Below are positions 25,676 through 35,483 of a stretch of DNA of 64,000 nucleotides, in pieces; position 1 is the first letter of the stretch, and every line of letters begins with the position of its first letter. The stretch lies in NCBI RefSeq assembly GCF_040703125.1, contig NZ_CP160035.1:2879001-2943000 (forward strand). Reading direction: 5' to 3'. A model generated the notes under the pieces. That model ran no database searches. It was not told the DNA's origin and saw only the letters and a program-made list of their open reading frames with translations. The position numbers were made by a program, and so were the translations under genes. The stretch is from Flavobacterium ovatum (GTDB taxonomy: Bacteria > Bacteroidota > Bacteroidia > Flavobacteriales > Flavobacteriaceae).

Positions 25676-27982
25676 TTATTTAACTTCCAGGAAATAAACT
25701 TGATTAATGTTCATTTTGAAAGTAGGAGCTAATTTTTCGCCAGTAAGATAGTTCACTACTGAGGTAGGTGTTTTTCCGTTTGGAAGAGTTATCGAAATAG
25801 CAGCTTCATTTTTGCCATAATTAGCAATATTCAAGAACGAATTTCCATTTGTATCTGAAAGAACTCTCCAATCACATCCTTTTTGTTCTAATCCATTGCT
25901 TTCTTCCACATTCAAAGCAGGCAATTTGTTTTTTTCTTTTAGAATCGAAAAAGCTTTATTTTTCATTTCGTTTACTGATGCTACAACTATCACTTTTCCT
26001 TTAGAGTCTTTCAAACTAGCTTGTAATGGTCTTCCGTATTCATCAGTTTTTAAACTTTCTTTGTCCATGATAACGACACCACCAGTATCAATATACGATT
26101 GTAGTGCTTTAATATCAGATTCGAAAGCAAAAGGAGTTTTAGAAATTAAAATTGTTTCCCAAGTTTTGTTGTCGTTATTTTCGATAATTCCTTTTGTGGC
26201 AAATCCAATAGGAGTACCTTCAAAAAACACCTTTTGATACGCTTTGAAAACATCATCCATATGGGTTGGTTTGTTGATAGACGAAGCCTTCGTATAAAAA
26301 ATACGAATTGGTTTCTCTTGACGTTGCAATTCCATGATTTTATCCGAAATCGAATTTAAATCCAAAATGGTGGCATGAACTTCGTTTACCACACGTGGTT
26401 GGTGGTTGTTTGAGGCTGCGTAACCGTTGCTGTCTTCGCTTTTTCTGCTAGAGCCATCTTCTCTTCTGGCCCAATACCAGGTTTGAATAGCGGTTAATCC
26501 ATGCACATAAGCTTGCCAATAATTGCAACGAACGTATTCTTTGGTTTGGTATAAATCTCTGTATTTACCTGTAGAAAGAAAATGTCCTTCAGTGTTGTAC
26601 ATGATTTTGTCTGGACTTATTGATTTATAGAAATCATAGGACATACACATTTCTACCCAATCATAGTTGAAGTTTTTCTCCCATTCTTTTGGTTTCCCCC
26701 ACATCCATGGCCCGCCAGTGCTACAATCGTTACCTATAATGTCACTATTACGAGTCAAGGCTTCCATATCAATACCGTGGTCTCTTTTGTTTTCTGTCCA
26801 TAGGTTAGGCATGATTTTGATATGCGTTTTCGCTTTTGGATCGTATTTTTTTATTTCAGATCCTAGGAACGAAAACCAATCAGTAACTCTGTCCATATTA
26901 TAACTCTCGAAATCAAACCAAGTTGCGGTTCCTTGTTGTGATTCGATAACATCTTTTGGGACTACCAATGTTTCAAAACTGCTATAATTTGTTTTCCAAA
27001 GCTTATTAACTTCATCAATATTTCCATGGCGTTTTTGTAGCCATTTTTTAAAATCGAGAACGGCCAAATTAGAAATAGGAGCATAAGCCCAAGTTTTTTG
27101 AATCGTATTCCAATGCGGTTCGTTACATAACATATAGCCCAATTTGGTATATTGTTTGCCAGCCATTAGTGGCACAACAGATGCGATTAAGTCTGATTGA
27201 ATTTTACGAGCTACAGGATGATTGATATCGTACATTGTATATTTTATTCCAGGACCTTCTTCTATTTCTGGGTATTTCTTTTTTGCCCAAGCAGGGCTAG
27301 AGGAGTGGTTAAAGAAGATGAACCCCATACTACCATTCTCTTTGGTCGTTAATTCTTTTATTTTTTGAGGACTAACCTCTCCTTTTTCGTTTATAACATA
27401 AGAAGGTGTTAGAAAATAGCCGTCTTGATTTCCGTGAAATTCATTGTACTTTTGACCACTTGGCTTCCAAGTCCAATCGGCTAGAAAAACTGGTTTTCCG
27501 TCATAAGTAATGGCATCTTTTTTTATGTCTGTTTTAGACCAATCAACTTTAGGAGTAGGCAAACGCTTAATTTTTCCGCTAGCTATTTGTTTCAATTCCG
27601 TTACAGCATCATCCAACATGATAGCCATTTCTTTACGCTCAAATTCGGGTAACAATTTTGCATATTTGTCTGCTTCCTTTTTATAAGCGGTTACCAATGC
27701 AAAGCTTTTTTTATTAGCTTCAAAATTAGCGTCGTCCCATTTGGCATAATCCATAAATATTTCAGCAGTTCGCAACGCTGTTTCTTCTTTCAGCGTATTT
27801 ACTTTTTTTGATTGCGCTTTTTTGATTTCCGTTTTTAAAAGCCCCATTTTTTCTTTAACGTCTTTTTCTGTGGTTTGCGCAGTAAGCGTTCCTAAAAACA
27901 GCAAATTGATAAAAGTGATTTTTAAGAATTGTGGGTAAGTGAACTTTGGTTTCATAAATTTGAGTTTCATAGATTCTGACAT
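25676..27982 (-). CDS. Exported GH42-like glycoside hydrolase
   Basis: A clan-A (TIM-barrel) hydrolase of about 768 aa. A signal peptide is best formed from the internal Met at 27955 (MKPKFTYPQFLKITFINLLFLGTLTAQ-like); ATG codons at 27982 and 27970 are alternatives. The barrel contains LGYMLCNEPHWNTI, where CNEP gives the acid/base Glu, and IMYNTEGHFLS, where NTEG gives the nucleophile Glu, the arrangement of GH42 beta-galactosidases. A coiled-coil-like N-terminal extension (about 40-130) and a C-terminal trimerisation-like and beta domain follow the pattern of large GH42 relatives. Substrate is uncertain. First gene of a minus-strand pair with the acetylesterase. Confidence 0.78.
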   Translation of the reverse strand: MSESMKLKFMKPKFTYPQFLKITFINLLFLGTLTAQTTEKDVKEKMGLLKTEIKKAQSKKVNTLKEETALRTAEIFMDYAKWDDANFEANKKSFALVTAYKKEADKYAKLLPEFERKEMAIMLDDAVTELKQIASGKIKRLPTPKVDWSKTDIKKDAITYDGKPVFLADWTWKPSGQKYNEFHGNQDGYFLTPSYVINEKGEVSPQKIKELTTKENGSMGFIFFNHSSSPAWAKKKYPEIEEGPGIKYTMYDINHPVARKIQSDLIASVVPLMAGKQYTKLGYMLCNEPHWNTIQKTWAYAPISNLAVLDFKKWLQKRHGNIDEVNKLWKTNYSSFETLVVPKDVIESQQGTATWFDFESYNMDRVTDWFSFLGSEIKKYDPKAKTHIKIMPNLWTENKRDHGIDMEALTRNSDIIGNDCSTGGPWMWGKPKEWEKNFNYDWVEMCMSYDFYKSISPDKIMYNTEGHFLSTGKYRDLYQTKEYVRCNYWQAYVHGLTAIQTWYWARREDGSSRKSEDSNGYAASNNHQPRVVNEVHATILDLNSISDKIMELQRQEKPIRIFYTKASSINKPTHMDDVFKAYQKVFFEGTPIGFATKGIIENNDNKTWETILISKTPFAFESDIKALQSYIDTGGVVIMDKESLKTDEYGRPLQASLKDSKGKVIVVASVNEMKNKAFSILKEKNKLPALNVEESNGLEQKGCDWRVLSDTNGNSFLNIANYGKNEAAISITLPNGKTPTSVVNYLTGEKLAPTFKMNINQVYFLEVK

Positions 27983-28094
27983 TTTATTAATTCTGTCAGG
28001 AATTTTTTTCGATTATCAAATTAAATATATTGTCAATCAGTAAATGTATTAGTGCGTATATAAAATGTATGTATCAATCCAAATAGTATAAAAA

Positions 28095-30029
28095 TCAATA
28101 GTAATAACGCTTAAACGCTTCAATAGCTTCGTATTCGGCTAGTCCTAGTTGGTCGTATTTGTGAGCAGTTGATTTGTTGCGGTCTTCGGCTCTTACCCAA
28201 AATTCCCTTTCATCATTACCTGGAAATAAGGCAGAATCTTTTTGGGATTGATGTTTAAAAATCGCTTTTCGTTTTCGTAATAATTCTTCTGGACTCAATG
28301 GGACTGCCATATCAATTTCATCAATTGGCCATTCTTGCCATGCGCCTCGATAAAGCCAAACCCAACAATCTTTGATGAAATCTTCATTGTTTAACTGTTC
28401 TAAAGCCTGAAAAATAATAGATAAACACACTCGATGCGTTCCATGTGGATCTGATAGATCACCTGCTACATAAATTTGATGAGGCTTTATTTTCTGAATT
28501 AATCGGATAGTAATATCAATATCTTCTTGACTGACGGGTTTTTTCTTCACTGTACCAGTTTCATAAAAAGGGAGATTTAAGAAATGCATTTGTTCGTCAG
28601 CAATTCCCACATATCGCGCTGCGGCTTTAGCTTCACTTTTTCGAATCAATCCTTTGATTAATTTAATTTCGTCCGAATCAACATCACCTACATTTTTTTC
28701 TTTTATCGATTTTTTGACCATTTGATATATTGAAAAATCATTCTCGTTTTTGGTATGCCCCAAATGCCTTTCAATATCCTCGACAAAATCTGCAAACCGA
28801 ATCACATCATCGTCAAAAACGGCAATATTTCCAGAGGTTTGGTAGGCAACATGTACTTCATGTCCTTGATCCACCAACCGTATAAAAGTTCCACCCATCG
28901 ATATCACATCGTCATCAGGATGTGGACTGAATAACAGTACTCTTTTTTTGGCGGGTATGGCTCTTTCGGGTCTATTGGAATCATCTACATTGGGTTTTCC
29001 ACCTGGCCATCCCGTTATAGTATGTTGCAAATGATTAAATACTTTAATATTAGTAGAATGTGCATTTCCTTTTTCGAGTATTAAATCATTCATTCCGTAA
29101 TCAGAATAGTCACGATCGGTTAATTTCAAAATAGGTTTTTGTGTTTTTTGGCTAAGCCAAATAACGGCACGTTTTGCTAATTGTTCGTTCCAATTGATAT
29201 TACCTAAAGTCCAAGGTATAGCAATTTGTGTCAATTCAGCACTGGCGGCACTGTCCATTACTAAAACCGTATTGGAATGTGCTTGTAAATAAGTAGCAGG
29301 TACTTGATCATTGATAACACCCTCTACAGCACGCTTTATAATGGGAGCTTTTCCTTCTCCCCAAGCCATTAAAATGATTTTTTTAGCTTTTAATATCGTT
29401 CCAATTCCCATGGTGATGGCCTTGGTAGGGACATTTTCTTCTTTAAAAAAATCACTTGCGGCATCCAATCTAGTAATATGATCTAAAGTAATCATTCGGG
29501 TTTTAGATGTTTGTAATGATCCTGGTTCATTAAACCCAATATGACCTGTTCGACCTATTCCCAAGAGTTGAATATCAATTCCGCCAGCTTGTTCTATTTG
29601 TCGTTCATAATTGATACAATATTCCTGTACTTGATCCTTTGGAATGGTTCCGTCTGGAACATGGATGTTTTCGGGTTTAATATCAATTGCGTCAAATAGA
29701 TGTTCTTTCATGAACCGTACATAACTTTGTACTTCATAAGGTTGCATGGGGAAATATTCATCAAGATTAAAACTAATTACGTTTTTAAAACTCAAACTTT
29801 CTTGTTCATGTAATCGAATTAATTCTTGGTAAATCGTGATAGGAGAGGAGCCCGTAGCTAATCCCAAAACACACATTTTACCTTGGGAAGCAAGTGATTT
29901 GATAGTGTCTGCTATTTCATTAGCTATTTCCTTAGATGCCTTTTCTGAACTGTTGAAGATTTGAGTATGAATTTTTTCTTTTGTAGTAAAAGAAGATTGT
30001 TCCCAGTTTTCACGATTAAAAATTTCCAT
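28095..30029 (-). CDS. nagB: Glucosamine-6-phosphate deaminase fused to PIG-L deacetylase domain
   Basis: Cytoplasmic 644-aa fusion. The N-terminal part (about 1-290) is NagB: GLATGSSPITIYQEL, FNLDEYF (Asp90, Glu91) and LGIGRTGHIGFNEPGS (His163) are the active-site segments that convert glucosamine-6-phosphate to fructose-6-phosphate and ammonia. The C-terminal part (about 360-644) is a PIG-L/LmbE deacetylase with FSPHPDDDVISMGG (370-374 HPDDD) and the later metal-binding SDPHGTHRVCLS. The start is the ATG at 30029; an upstream in-frame ATG at 30119 would add 30 unlikely residues. Standard NagB is about 265 aa. A combined use in amino-sugar catabolism is inferred; the lyase and glycosidase genes lie just downstream. 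Confidence 0.9.
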   Translation of the reverse strand: MEIFNRENWEQSSFTTKEKIHTQIFNSSEKASKEIANEIADTIKSLASQGKMCVLGLATGSSPITIYQELIRLHEQESLSFKNVISFNLDEYFPMQPYEVQSYVRFMKEHLFDAIDIKPENIHVPDGTIPKDQVQEYCINYERQIEQAGGIDIQLLGIGRTGHIGFNEPGSLQTSKTRMITLDHITRLDAASDFFKEENVPTKAITMGIGTILKAKKIILMAWGEGKAPIIKRAVEGVINDQVPATYLQAHSNTVLVMDSAASAELTQIAIPWTLGNINWNEQLAKRAVIWLSQKTQKPILKLTDRDYSDYGMNDLILEKGNAHSTNIKVFNHLQHTITGWPGGKPNVDDSNRPERAIPAKKRVLLFSPHPDDDVISMGGTFIRLVDQGHEVHVAYQTSGNIAVFDDDVIRFADFVEDIERHLGHTKNENDFSIYQMVKKSIKEKNVGDVDSDEIKLIKGLIRKSEAKAAARYVGIADEQMHFLNLPFYETGTVKKKPVSQEDIDITIRLIQKIKPHQIYVAGDLSDPHGTHRVCLSIIFQALEQLNNEDFIKDCWVWLYRGAWQEWPIDEIDMAVPLSPEELLRKRKAIFKHQSQKDSALFPGNDEREFWVRAEDRNKSTAHKYDQLGLAEYEAIEAFKRYYY

Positions 30030-30349
30030 TTTAAACTTGTTTTGTAGTTTGTTATTTATAAAGTTAGGGAAAAAATTGTACAATTTCATTTTATAATTTA
30101 ATACTATTTCTGTCTTCATTAAAGATAAAGCGATTTAGGTTTAATACATCTATTCTTTTAAAAAATAGTAATAGACAGTTGTCTAATAATTTAGTTTAAT
30201 TAGATACACTGTTTTTTAAAGTGCATTAGTAAATCATAAAAAAAAATATTAGTTTTACCAATCTTGATTTTTGAACTATTTTTAAGATGTTTAGAGGTTT
30301 TTTTCAAGAATTAAAGGAGGTTTAATATATTTATGCAAAATTTGAAAAG

Positions 30350-32260
30350 ATGAGTTATTACAAAATAGACAATTTAGAACAATATTTTAAGCACTATAAT
30401 AAATCGGTGCGTGAACCAAGAAAATTTTGGGGAAAAATCGCCGAAGAAAACTTTACTTGGTACCAACAATGGGACAAAGTAGTAGAATTCAATATGGCTG
30501 AAGCTGAAATCGAATGGTTTTCAGGGGCTAAGGTGAATATTGTGAAAAATTGTATTGATAGACATTTAAATAAAAGAGGAGATAAAACGGCAATTATTTT
30601 TGAGCCAAATAATCCTGACGAAGAAGCGTTACACATAAGCTATAACGAATTGCACCAACGAGTGTGTAAAATGGCGAATGTTTTGCGTGAACAAGGAATC
30701 AAAAAAGGAGATAGAGTTTGTATCTATTTGCCAATGATTCCGGAACTAGCGGTTTCAGTTTTGGCTTGTGCGCGTATAGGAGCAATTCACTCTGTGGTTT
30801 TTGCTGGATTTTCTGCTTCGGCAGTGGCGAGCAGAATCAATGATAGTGAATGTAAAATGGTAATCACTTCTGACGGTGGATATCGTGGTCCAAAAACCAT
30901 CGAGTTAAAACCTATTATTGATGAAGCATTAGAAAAATGTCCTTGTGTAGAATCTGTTTTGGTGGTTAAGAGAACCAATACAGCAATAAAGATGAAAGAA
31001 GGTAGAGATATCTATTTACAACCTTTATTAGACGAAGCGTCGGATAACAGCGTTGCTGAAATCATGGATGCCGAAGATCCGTTGTTTATTCTTTACACTT
31101 CTGGTTCTACAGGAAAACCAAAGGGAATGGTGCATACTACAGCTGGTTATATGGTGTATTCTGCTTATACCTTCAAAAACGTATTTAATTACGAAGAAAA
31201 TGATATTTTTTGGTGTACTGCCGATATTGGGTGGATTACAGGACACTCTTATATTTTATACGGACCATTATTGAACGGAGCTACGACGGTGATTTTTGAA
31301 GGAGTTCCTTCATATCCTGATTTTAGCCGTTTTTGGGAAGTGATCGAAAAACACAAAGTAACACAGTTTTACACTGCTCCAACAGCAATTCGCGCATTGG
31401 CCAAAGAAAGTTTGGACTTTGTATTGAAATTCCCTTTTAAATCATTAAAAGTGGTAGGGTCAGTAGGTGAACCTCTAAATGAAGAAGCTTGGCACTGGTA
31501 CAATGACCATGTGGGTGCTAAGAGATGTCCAGTGGTAGATACTTGGTGGCAAACAGAAACAGGTGGAATTATGATAGCACCAATTGCCTTTGTAACTCCT
31601 ACTAAACCTACTTATGCAACTTTACCTTTGCCAGGTGTTCAAGCGGTTATTATGGATGATAAACGCAACGAAATTGAAGGTAATCAACAAGAAGGTAGTT
31701 TGTGTATTAAGTTCCCATGGCCGGGTATTGCTCGTACCATTTGGGGAGATCACGAACGCTATAAAGAAACTTATTTTTCACAATTTCCTGGTAAATATTT
31801 TACAGGTGATGGTGCTTTGAGAGATGAAGTAGGTTATTACCGAATTACAGGTCGCGTGGATGATGTGGTAATTGTTTCTGGACATAATCTAGGTACAGCA
31901 CCTATTGAAGATGCTATTAACGAACATCCAGCAGTGGCTGAAAGTGCCATTGTAGGTTTTCCTCACGATGTGAAAGGTAAAGCATTGTATGGCTTTGTGA
32001 TTTTGAAAGAAACTGGTGAACTAAGAAATAAAGAAAATTTATTTTTAGAAATCAATAGCCATATTGCAGATCATATTGGGCCAATAGCCAAATTGGATAA
32101 AATTCAATACGTATCAGGTTTACCTAAAACACGTTCTGGTAAAATTATGCGCCGTATTTTGAGAAAAATTGCCGAAGGTGATTATTCTAATTTTGGAGAC
32201 ACGAGTACTTTATTGAATCCAGAAATTGTGGACGAAATTAAAGAAGGTAGAATAGAATAA
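30350..32260 (+). CDS. acs: Acetyl-CoA synthetase
   Basis: AMP-forming acetate:CoA ligase, 636 aa. The AMP-binding motif ILYTSGSTGKPKGMVHT is present at about 245-262, the acyl-adenylate segment DTWWQTETGGIMIAP, the hinge-region YRITGRVDDVVIVSGHNLG, and the C-terminal KTRSGKIMRRILRKIA containing the lysine that is acetylated in known Acs enzymes. The protein is near the usual 640-660 aa. Monocistronic, with a strong terminator at 32285-32318; its 230-bp upstream region has no perfect promoter match, the closest being TATTTATG about 20 bp before the ATG. Confidence 0.96.
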   Translation: MSYYKIDNLEQYFKHYNKSVREPRKFWGKIAEENFTWYQQWDKVVEFNMAEAEIEWFSGAKVNIVKNCIDRHLNKRGDKTAIIFEPNNPDEEALHISYNELHQRVCKMANVLREQGIKKGDRVCIYLPMIPELAVSVLACARIGAIHSVVFAGFSASAVASRINDSECKMVITSDGGYRGPKTIELKPIIDEALEKCPCVESVLVVKRTNTAIKMKEGRDIYLQPLLDEASDNSVAEIMDAEDPLFILYTSGSTGKPKGMVHTTAGYMVYSAYTFKNVFNYEENDIFWCTADIGWITGHSYILYGPLLNGATTVIFEGVPSYPDFSRFWEVIEKHKVTQFYTAPTAIRALAKESLDFVLKFPFKSLKVVGSVGEPLNEEAWHWYNDHVGAKRCPVVDTWWQTETGGIMIAPIAFVTPTKPTYATLPLPGVQAVIMDDKRNEIEGNQQEGSLCIKFPWPGIARTIWGDHERYKETYFSQFPGKYFTGDGALRDEVGYYRITGRVDDVVIVSGHNLGTAPIEDAINEHPAVAESAIVGFPHDVKGKALYGFVILKETGELRNKENLFLEINSHIADHIGPIAKLDKIQYVSGLPKTRSGKIMRRILRKIAEGDYSNFGDTSTLLNPEIVDEIKEGRIE

Positions 32261-32284
32261 AGACTGTTTTTTATCTATAAAATT

Positions 32285-32318
32285 AAAGGCTCAAGATTTA
32301 CTTCTTGAGCCTTTTTTT
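32285..32318 (+). terminator. Terminator of acs
   Basis: A 12-bp perfect stem (32285-32296 with 32303-32314) with loop TTTACT and a T-run. Confidence 0.9.
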
Positions 32319-32386
32319 AGTTTTGGCCAAGAAGGTTTACAAGTGTAAAATAGATTTGAAATCTGCACTGAATTTAAAACACAAAA

Positions 32387-32435
32387 AAACCATTAAAAAA
32401 TTAAGTCTCAAAGAATCTTAATTTCTTAATGGTTT
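32387..32435 (-). terminator. Terminator of the LTA-synthase-like gene
   Basis: An imperfect 19-bp stem (32387-32405 with 32417-32435, one mismatch) with an 11-nt loop. On the minus strand it is followed by a T-rich stretch (TTTTTGTGTTTT), 32 bp after the stop of the gene at 32467. Confidence 0.8.
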
Positions 32436-32466
32436 ATAAAAAGTATATATTTTAAATACCTTCTAG

Positions 32467-34563
32467 CTATTTACTTTGGTATTTCTTTTTCTTCAAAATA
32501 TCCGAAGCCGTTTGATAGTACGATATCGTTTCGTTGATTAAATCAGGACGTTCTTTAGTCAATGGTTTTTGATCGTAATACAATTGGAAATCGGATTCAA
32601 CTCCAGCTTTAGGTTGTAAAACCAATCCGAATTGTTTTACTTGTTGTTTTGGCGAAATAATCGTTAATACATTATCTTTTAACAATCCTAAATCTTGGTA
32701 GGTAGCTATCAAAGCTCTTGGTTGGTAACCTGGATTAAACACGTCTTGTCCAAAAAACTTAGATTGATAATCAAAATGTAGCAAACCAAACAATGTAGGC
32801 ATAATGTCAATTTGTGACATCACCTGAGTAAAATGCTGCGGCTCCACGAAACCAGGGCTGTAAATCATAGCTGGAATTCTATATTTATCAACAGGCAATT
32901 CTGTTTTTCCAGCGCTTGAAGCACAATGATCAGATACTATTACAAAAACTGTATTCTTGAACCAAGGTTGTTTTTGAGCCATTGCAAAGAATTTTTTAAT
33001 CGCATAATCCGTGTATTTTACGCCACCTTCACGAGATTTTGCATCGCCAGGAATATCAATTTTCCCATTAGGATAGGTAAAAGGTCTGTGGTTAGAAACT
33101 GTCATCCAATGGTTGAAGAATGGTTTTCCTGTTTGTGCTTCGGCATTCATGGTTTTTATGGCTTTGTTTACCATATCTTCATCACATACGCCCCAAACAT
33201 TAGAAAAAGTAATTTCTTCAGGTTTGAAGGTTTTTTTATCTACAATATCATAGCCATTTCCAGAAAAGAAATCTTCCATATTGTCAAAGAATGCATCACC
33301 ACCGTAAAGGTATTTTACTTGATATCCTTTCGATTTAAAAACACTTCCGGTAGTAAATTTATTTTTATTGTCCTTGCGTTTCACCACACTTTCTCCTGCA
33401 GTAGGAGGTAAGCATAAAGTTACTGCTTCCAATCCACGTACTGTTCTGTTTCCAGACGCATAAAAATTGGTAAACAATAGACTTTTAGTAGCCAAATCAT
33501 CTAGGAACGGAGTGATATTTTGGTCGTTGCCGTACATTTTCATAAAATCAGCACTATAACTTTCGATAGTAATCAAAACTACATTTTTATGAACCTCGGT
33601 ACTATCAGACTGTATTGTTCTTGTTGAAGATAACTTTTGAAGACCAGGAATTTGTTTGTCCAACAAAGCATAAGCTTCATTTTCGGGCAACGTTTTATAG
33701 AATTTAAAGTAGTCCAACTCGCTATTCATAAACGCCAAGTAGAAACGGTACATTCCGTTTGCTTGTAACTCATTGGTAAATACATTGGTTGCATTTTCGG
33801 TTTTAGCTAAGTTCGGAATGCTCCAAAGTGCCAATCCAAATAAAGAAAAGTAAATTACTGTAAGTTTAATTTTTTCGAAAATAGAAGGGATTTTTTGTAC
33901 ATAAATTTTTGATTTTTTTACAACGAAATAAGTAATCGTTCCAGCGACCAAAAATAAGGCCGAAAAAATAGGAACAACAGGATAAGATTCCATGATATTT
34001 CCAATAACCTCATTGGTATAAACCAAATAATTCACTGCGATAAAATTGTATTTTACTCCAAATTCATTCCAGAAAAAGTACTCACTAATGGCGTTTTGCA
34101 GAATTAAAACTACAAATAAGAACATTACAAATGAAAATAACCAAAATCTAATTTTATCTCTTTTTCTAGGTAAAAACAGTAATAAACCAAACAAAAAAGT
34201 TTTGATTCCAACAAATGCCAAACCAATTTCTGGCAAGGCTCCACCATATTCTGTCAAAATTGATTTTCCTGAATAAATATAGGCCAAGAGCCCAATTAAC
34301 AATCCAAAATGAATGTATCCATAAGGTTTTTGATATTTCCCATTAGAAATAAAAATAAGGTAAAGCCATAAAAAACCACTGGCTAAAATGAATACAAACA
34401 CATCTGAAACTAGCCCTAACGTGAAAATTTTTGCAGTATCAAGAAACGAAAAGGAAGATTGTGTAATGGGGTGAAAAAGCAACACCAACCTAAGAATTAC
34501 ACTTATAACGACATAAAAAATGGTAAGCGTGTAAAACGGAGCTAATTTTTTGGAAAAATTCAT
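32467..34563 (-). CDS. LTA synthase-like membrane sulfatase (phosphoglycerol transferase family)
   Basis: A 698-aa membrane protein: five hydrophobic helices in about the first 220 residues, then a linker and an extracytoplasmic alkaline-phosphatase/sulfatase domain. The ATG at 34563 (MNFSKKLAPFYTL) is preferred over a distal one at 34596. The catalytic threonine lies in ASGNRTVRGLEAV; metal ligands appear in TIESYSADFMKMYG, VSDHCASSAG and NHRPFTYPNG. In Gram-positives such proteins polymerise glycerol phosphate; here, in a Gram-negative, it probably transfers phosphoglycerol or phosphoethanolamine to an envelope glycan or lipid. Divergent from the metal regulator gene. Confidence 0.9.
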   Translation of the reverse strand: MNFSKKLAPFYTLTIFYVVISVILRLVLLFHPITQSSFSFLDTAKIFTLGLVSDVFVFILASGFLWLYLIFISNGKYQKPYGYIHFGLLIGLLAYIYSGKSILTEYGGALPEIGLAFVGIKTFLFGLLLFLPRKRDKIRFWLFSFVMFLFVVLILQNAISEYFFWNEFGVKYNFIAVNYLVYTNEVIGNIMESYPVVPIFSALFLVAGTITYFVVKKSKIYVQKIPSIFEKIKLTVIYFSLFGLALWSIPNLAKTENATNVFTNELQANGMYRFYLAFMNSELDYFKFYKTLPENEAYALLDKQIPGLQKLSSTRTIQSDSTEVHKNVVLITIESYSADFMKMYGNDQNITPFLDDLATKSLLFTNFYASGNRTVRGLEAVTLCLPPTAGESVVKRKDNKNKFTTGSVFKSKGYQVKYLYGGDAFFDNMEDFFSGNGYDIVDKKTFKPEEITFSNVWGVCDEDMVNKAIKTMNAEAQTGKPFFNHWMTVSNHRPFTYPNGKIDIPGDAKSREGGVKYTDYAIKKFFAMAQKQPWFKNTVFVIVSDHCASSAGKTELPVDKYRIPAMIYSPGFVEPQHFTQVMSQIDIMPTLFGLLHFDYQSKFFGQDVFNPGYQPRALIATYQDLGLLKDNVLTIISPKQQVKQFGLVLQPKAGVESDFQLYYDQKPLTKERPDLINETISYYQTASDILKKKKYQSK

Positions 34564-34584
34564 ACTTATTGTTTTGTTTGGCTG

Positions 34585-34592
34585 CAAAATTA
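34585..34592 (-). promoter_or_regulatory. -7 promoter element of the LTA-synthase-like gene
   Basis: Minus-strand TAATTTTG, 22 bp upstream of the ATG at 34563. Confidence 0.45.
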
Positions 34593-34633
34593 ACATTTTT
34601 AAAGAAATTCTGTTACTATAAAGGAATCCTTTT

Positions 34634-34650
34634 CTTAAAGTTGACTTAAG
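34634..34650. promoter_or_regulatory. Candidate response-regulator site upstream of the OmpR-type gene
   Basis: CTTAAA and CTTAAG in direct orientation, starting 11 bp apart (34634 and 34645). The same motif and spacing occur upstream of the RND pump (37886-37913), which suggests binding by the regulator encoded at 34727. Confidence 0.5.
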
Positions 34651-34686
34651 ATGAGATTTAATTTACACCGTTTGGCTAGTTTTCTT

Positions 34687-34694
34687 TAAGTTTG
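34687..34694 (+). promoter_or_regulatory. -7 promoter element of the response regulator gene
   Basis: TAAGTTTG, 32 bp upstream of the ATG at 34727 and 36 bp downstream of the paired CTTAA sites. Confidence 0.5.
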
Positions 34695-34726
34695 TTGTGC
34701 AATGTTCCCTTAAAGAAGTATGATAA

Positions 34727-35401
34727 ATGGCTATGAAAATTTTAATTGTAGAAGATGAATTAGGAATCATGCAGTTTTTGCAGCAAGGACTTGAGGAAGA
34801 AGGGTATCAAATAACTACCGCTTCTGATGGAATGGCTGGACTTGAATTGGCACAAAAAGAAAAATTCGATTTACTACTGCTAGATTGGATGCTTCCAAAA
34901 ATGTCTGGATTAGAGCTCTGTAAAGCCTTTCGAGAAAAAGATAAAACAACTCCAATATTGTTTTTGACTGCCAAAGATACCATCCAGGAAACTATAGAAG
35001 GTTTGCAAGCAGGAGCAAATGATTATATCAAAAAACCATTTGATTTTGCCGAATTATTGGAACGTATCAATATTCATTTTCGAAATAAAAAAACAGAAAC
35101 CCGATTGCAATTGGGTGAAATCGCCATCAATGTTGCCGATTATACTGTAACCAATGCTGGTCTGGAGGTTGCATTAACACAACGAGAATTTGAATTACTA
35201 AAGTTCTTGGTCATCAATAAAGGGAAAGTTTGCACGCGAAAACAAATTATTGAAGAAGTTTGGGACATCCATTTTAATTATGATACTGGTGTGATAGATG
35301 TTTTTATCAATGCAATCCGAAAAAAATTAAAACTAAAAGTAGAACAAGATTACATCAAAACTGTCCGTGGAGTAGGGTATACTGCGTCTGATGTATTGTG
35401 A
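34727..35401 (+). CDS. OmpR-family response regulator of the metal island
   Basis: A 224-aa two-component regulator. The receiver domain (about 3-115) has acidic residues Glu9-Asp10, the phospho-acceptor Asp53 in LLLLDWMLPKMSG, Thr in LFLTAKD and Lys in DYIKKPFDF. The C-terminal winged helix (about 125-222) ends VDVFINAIRKKL-like and YIKTVRGVGYTA, typical of OmpR/PhoB. Its kinase follows after 179 bp, then metal exporters, so it most likely senses Zn/Cd/Co through that kinase and activates the pump genes. The start could be either of two Met codons at residues 1 and 3. Paired CTTAA sites lie upstream. Confidence 0.93.
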   Translation: MAMKILIVEDELGIMQFLQQGLEEEGYQITTASDGMAGLELAQKEKFDLLLLDWMLPKMSGLELCKAFREKDKTTPILFLTAKDTIQETIEGLQAGANDYIKKPFDFAELLERINIHFRNKKTETRLQLGEIAINVADYTVTNAGLEVALTQREFELLKFLVINKGKVCTRKQIIEEVWDIHFNYDTGVIDVFINAIRKKLKLKVEQDYIKTVRGVGYTASDVL

Positions 35402-35483
35402 TAAATAATTAATTGCTCAATGAATAGTTATTAGTTTAGAAATTTTAATTTGTAAAATTATTATTTTTAGGTTCAAACATTAG

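Noticed and set aside
30313..30322. AGGAGG-like sequence upstream of acs as a ribosome binding site
   Set aside because: It lies more than 25 nt before the ATG, too far for a Shine-Dalgarno interaction, and such sites are rarely used in this group.
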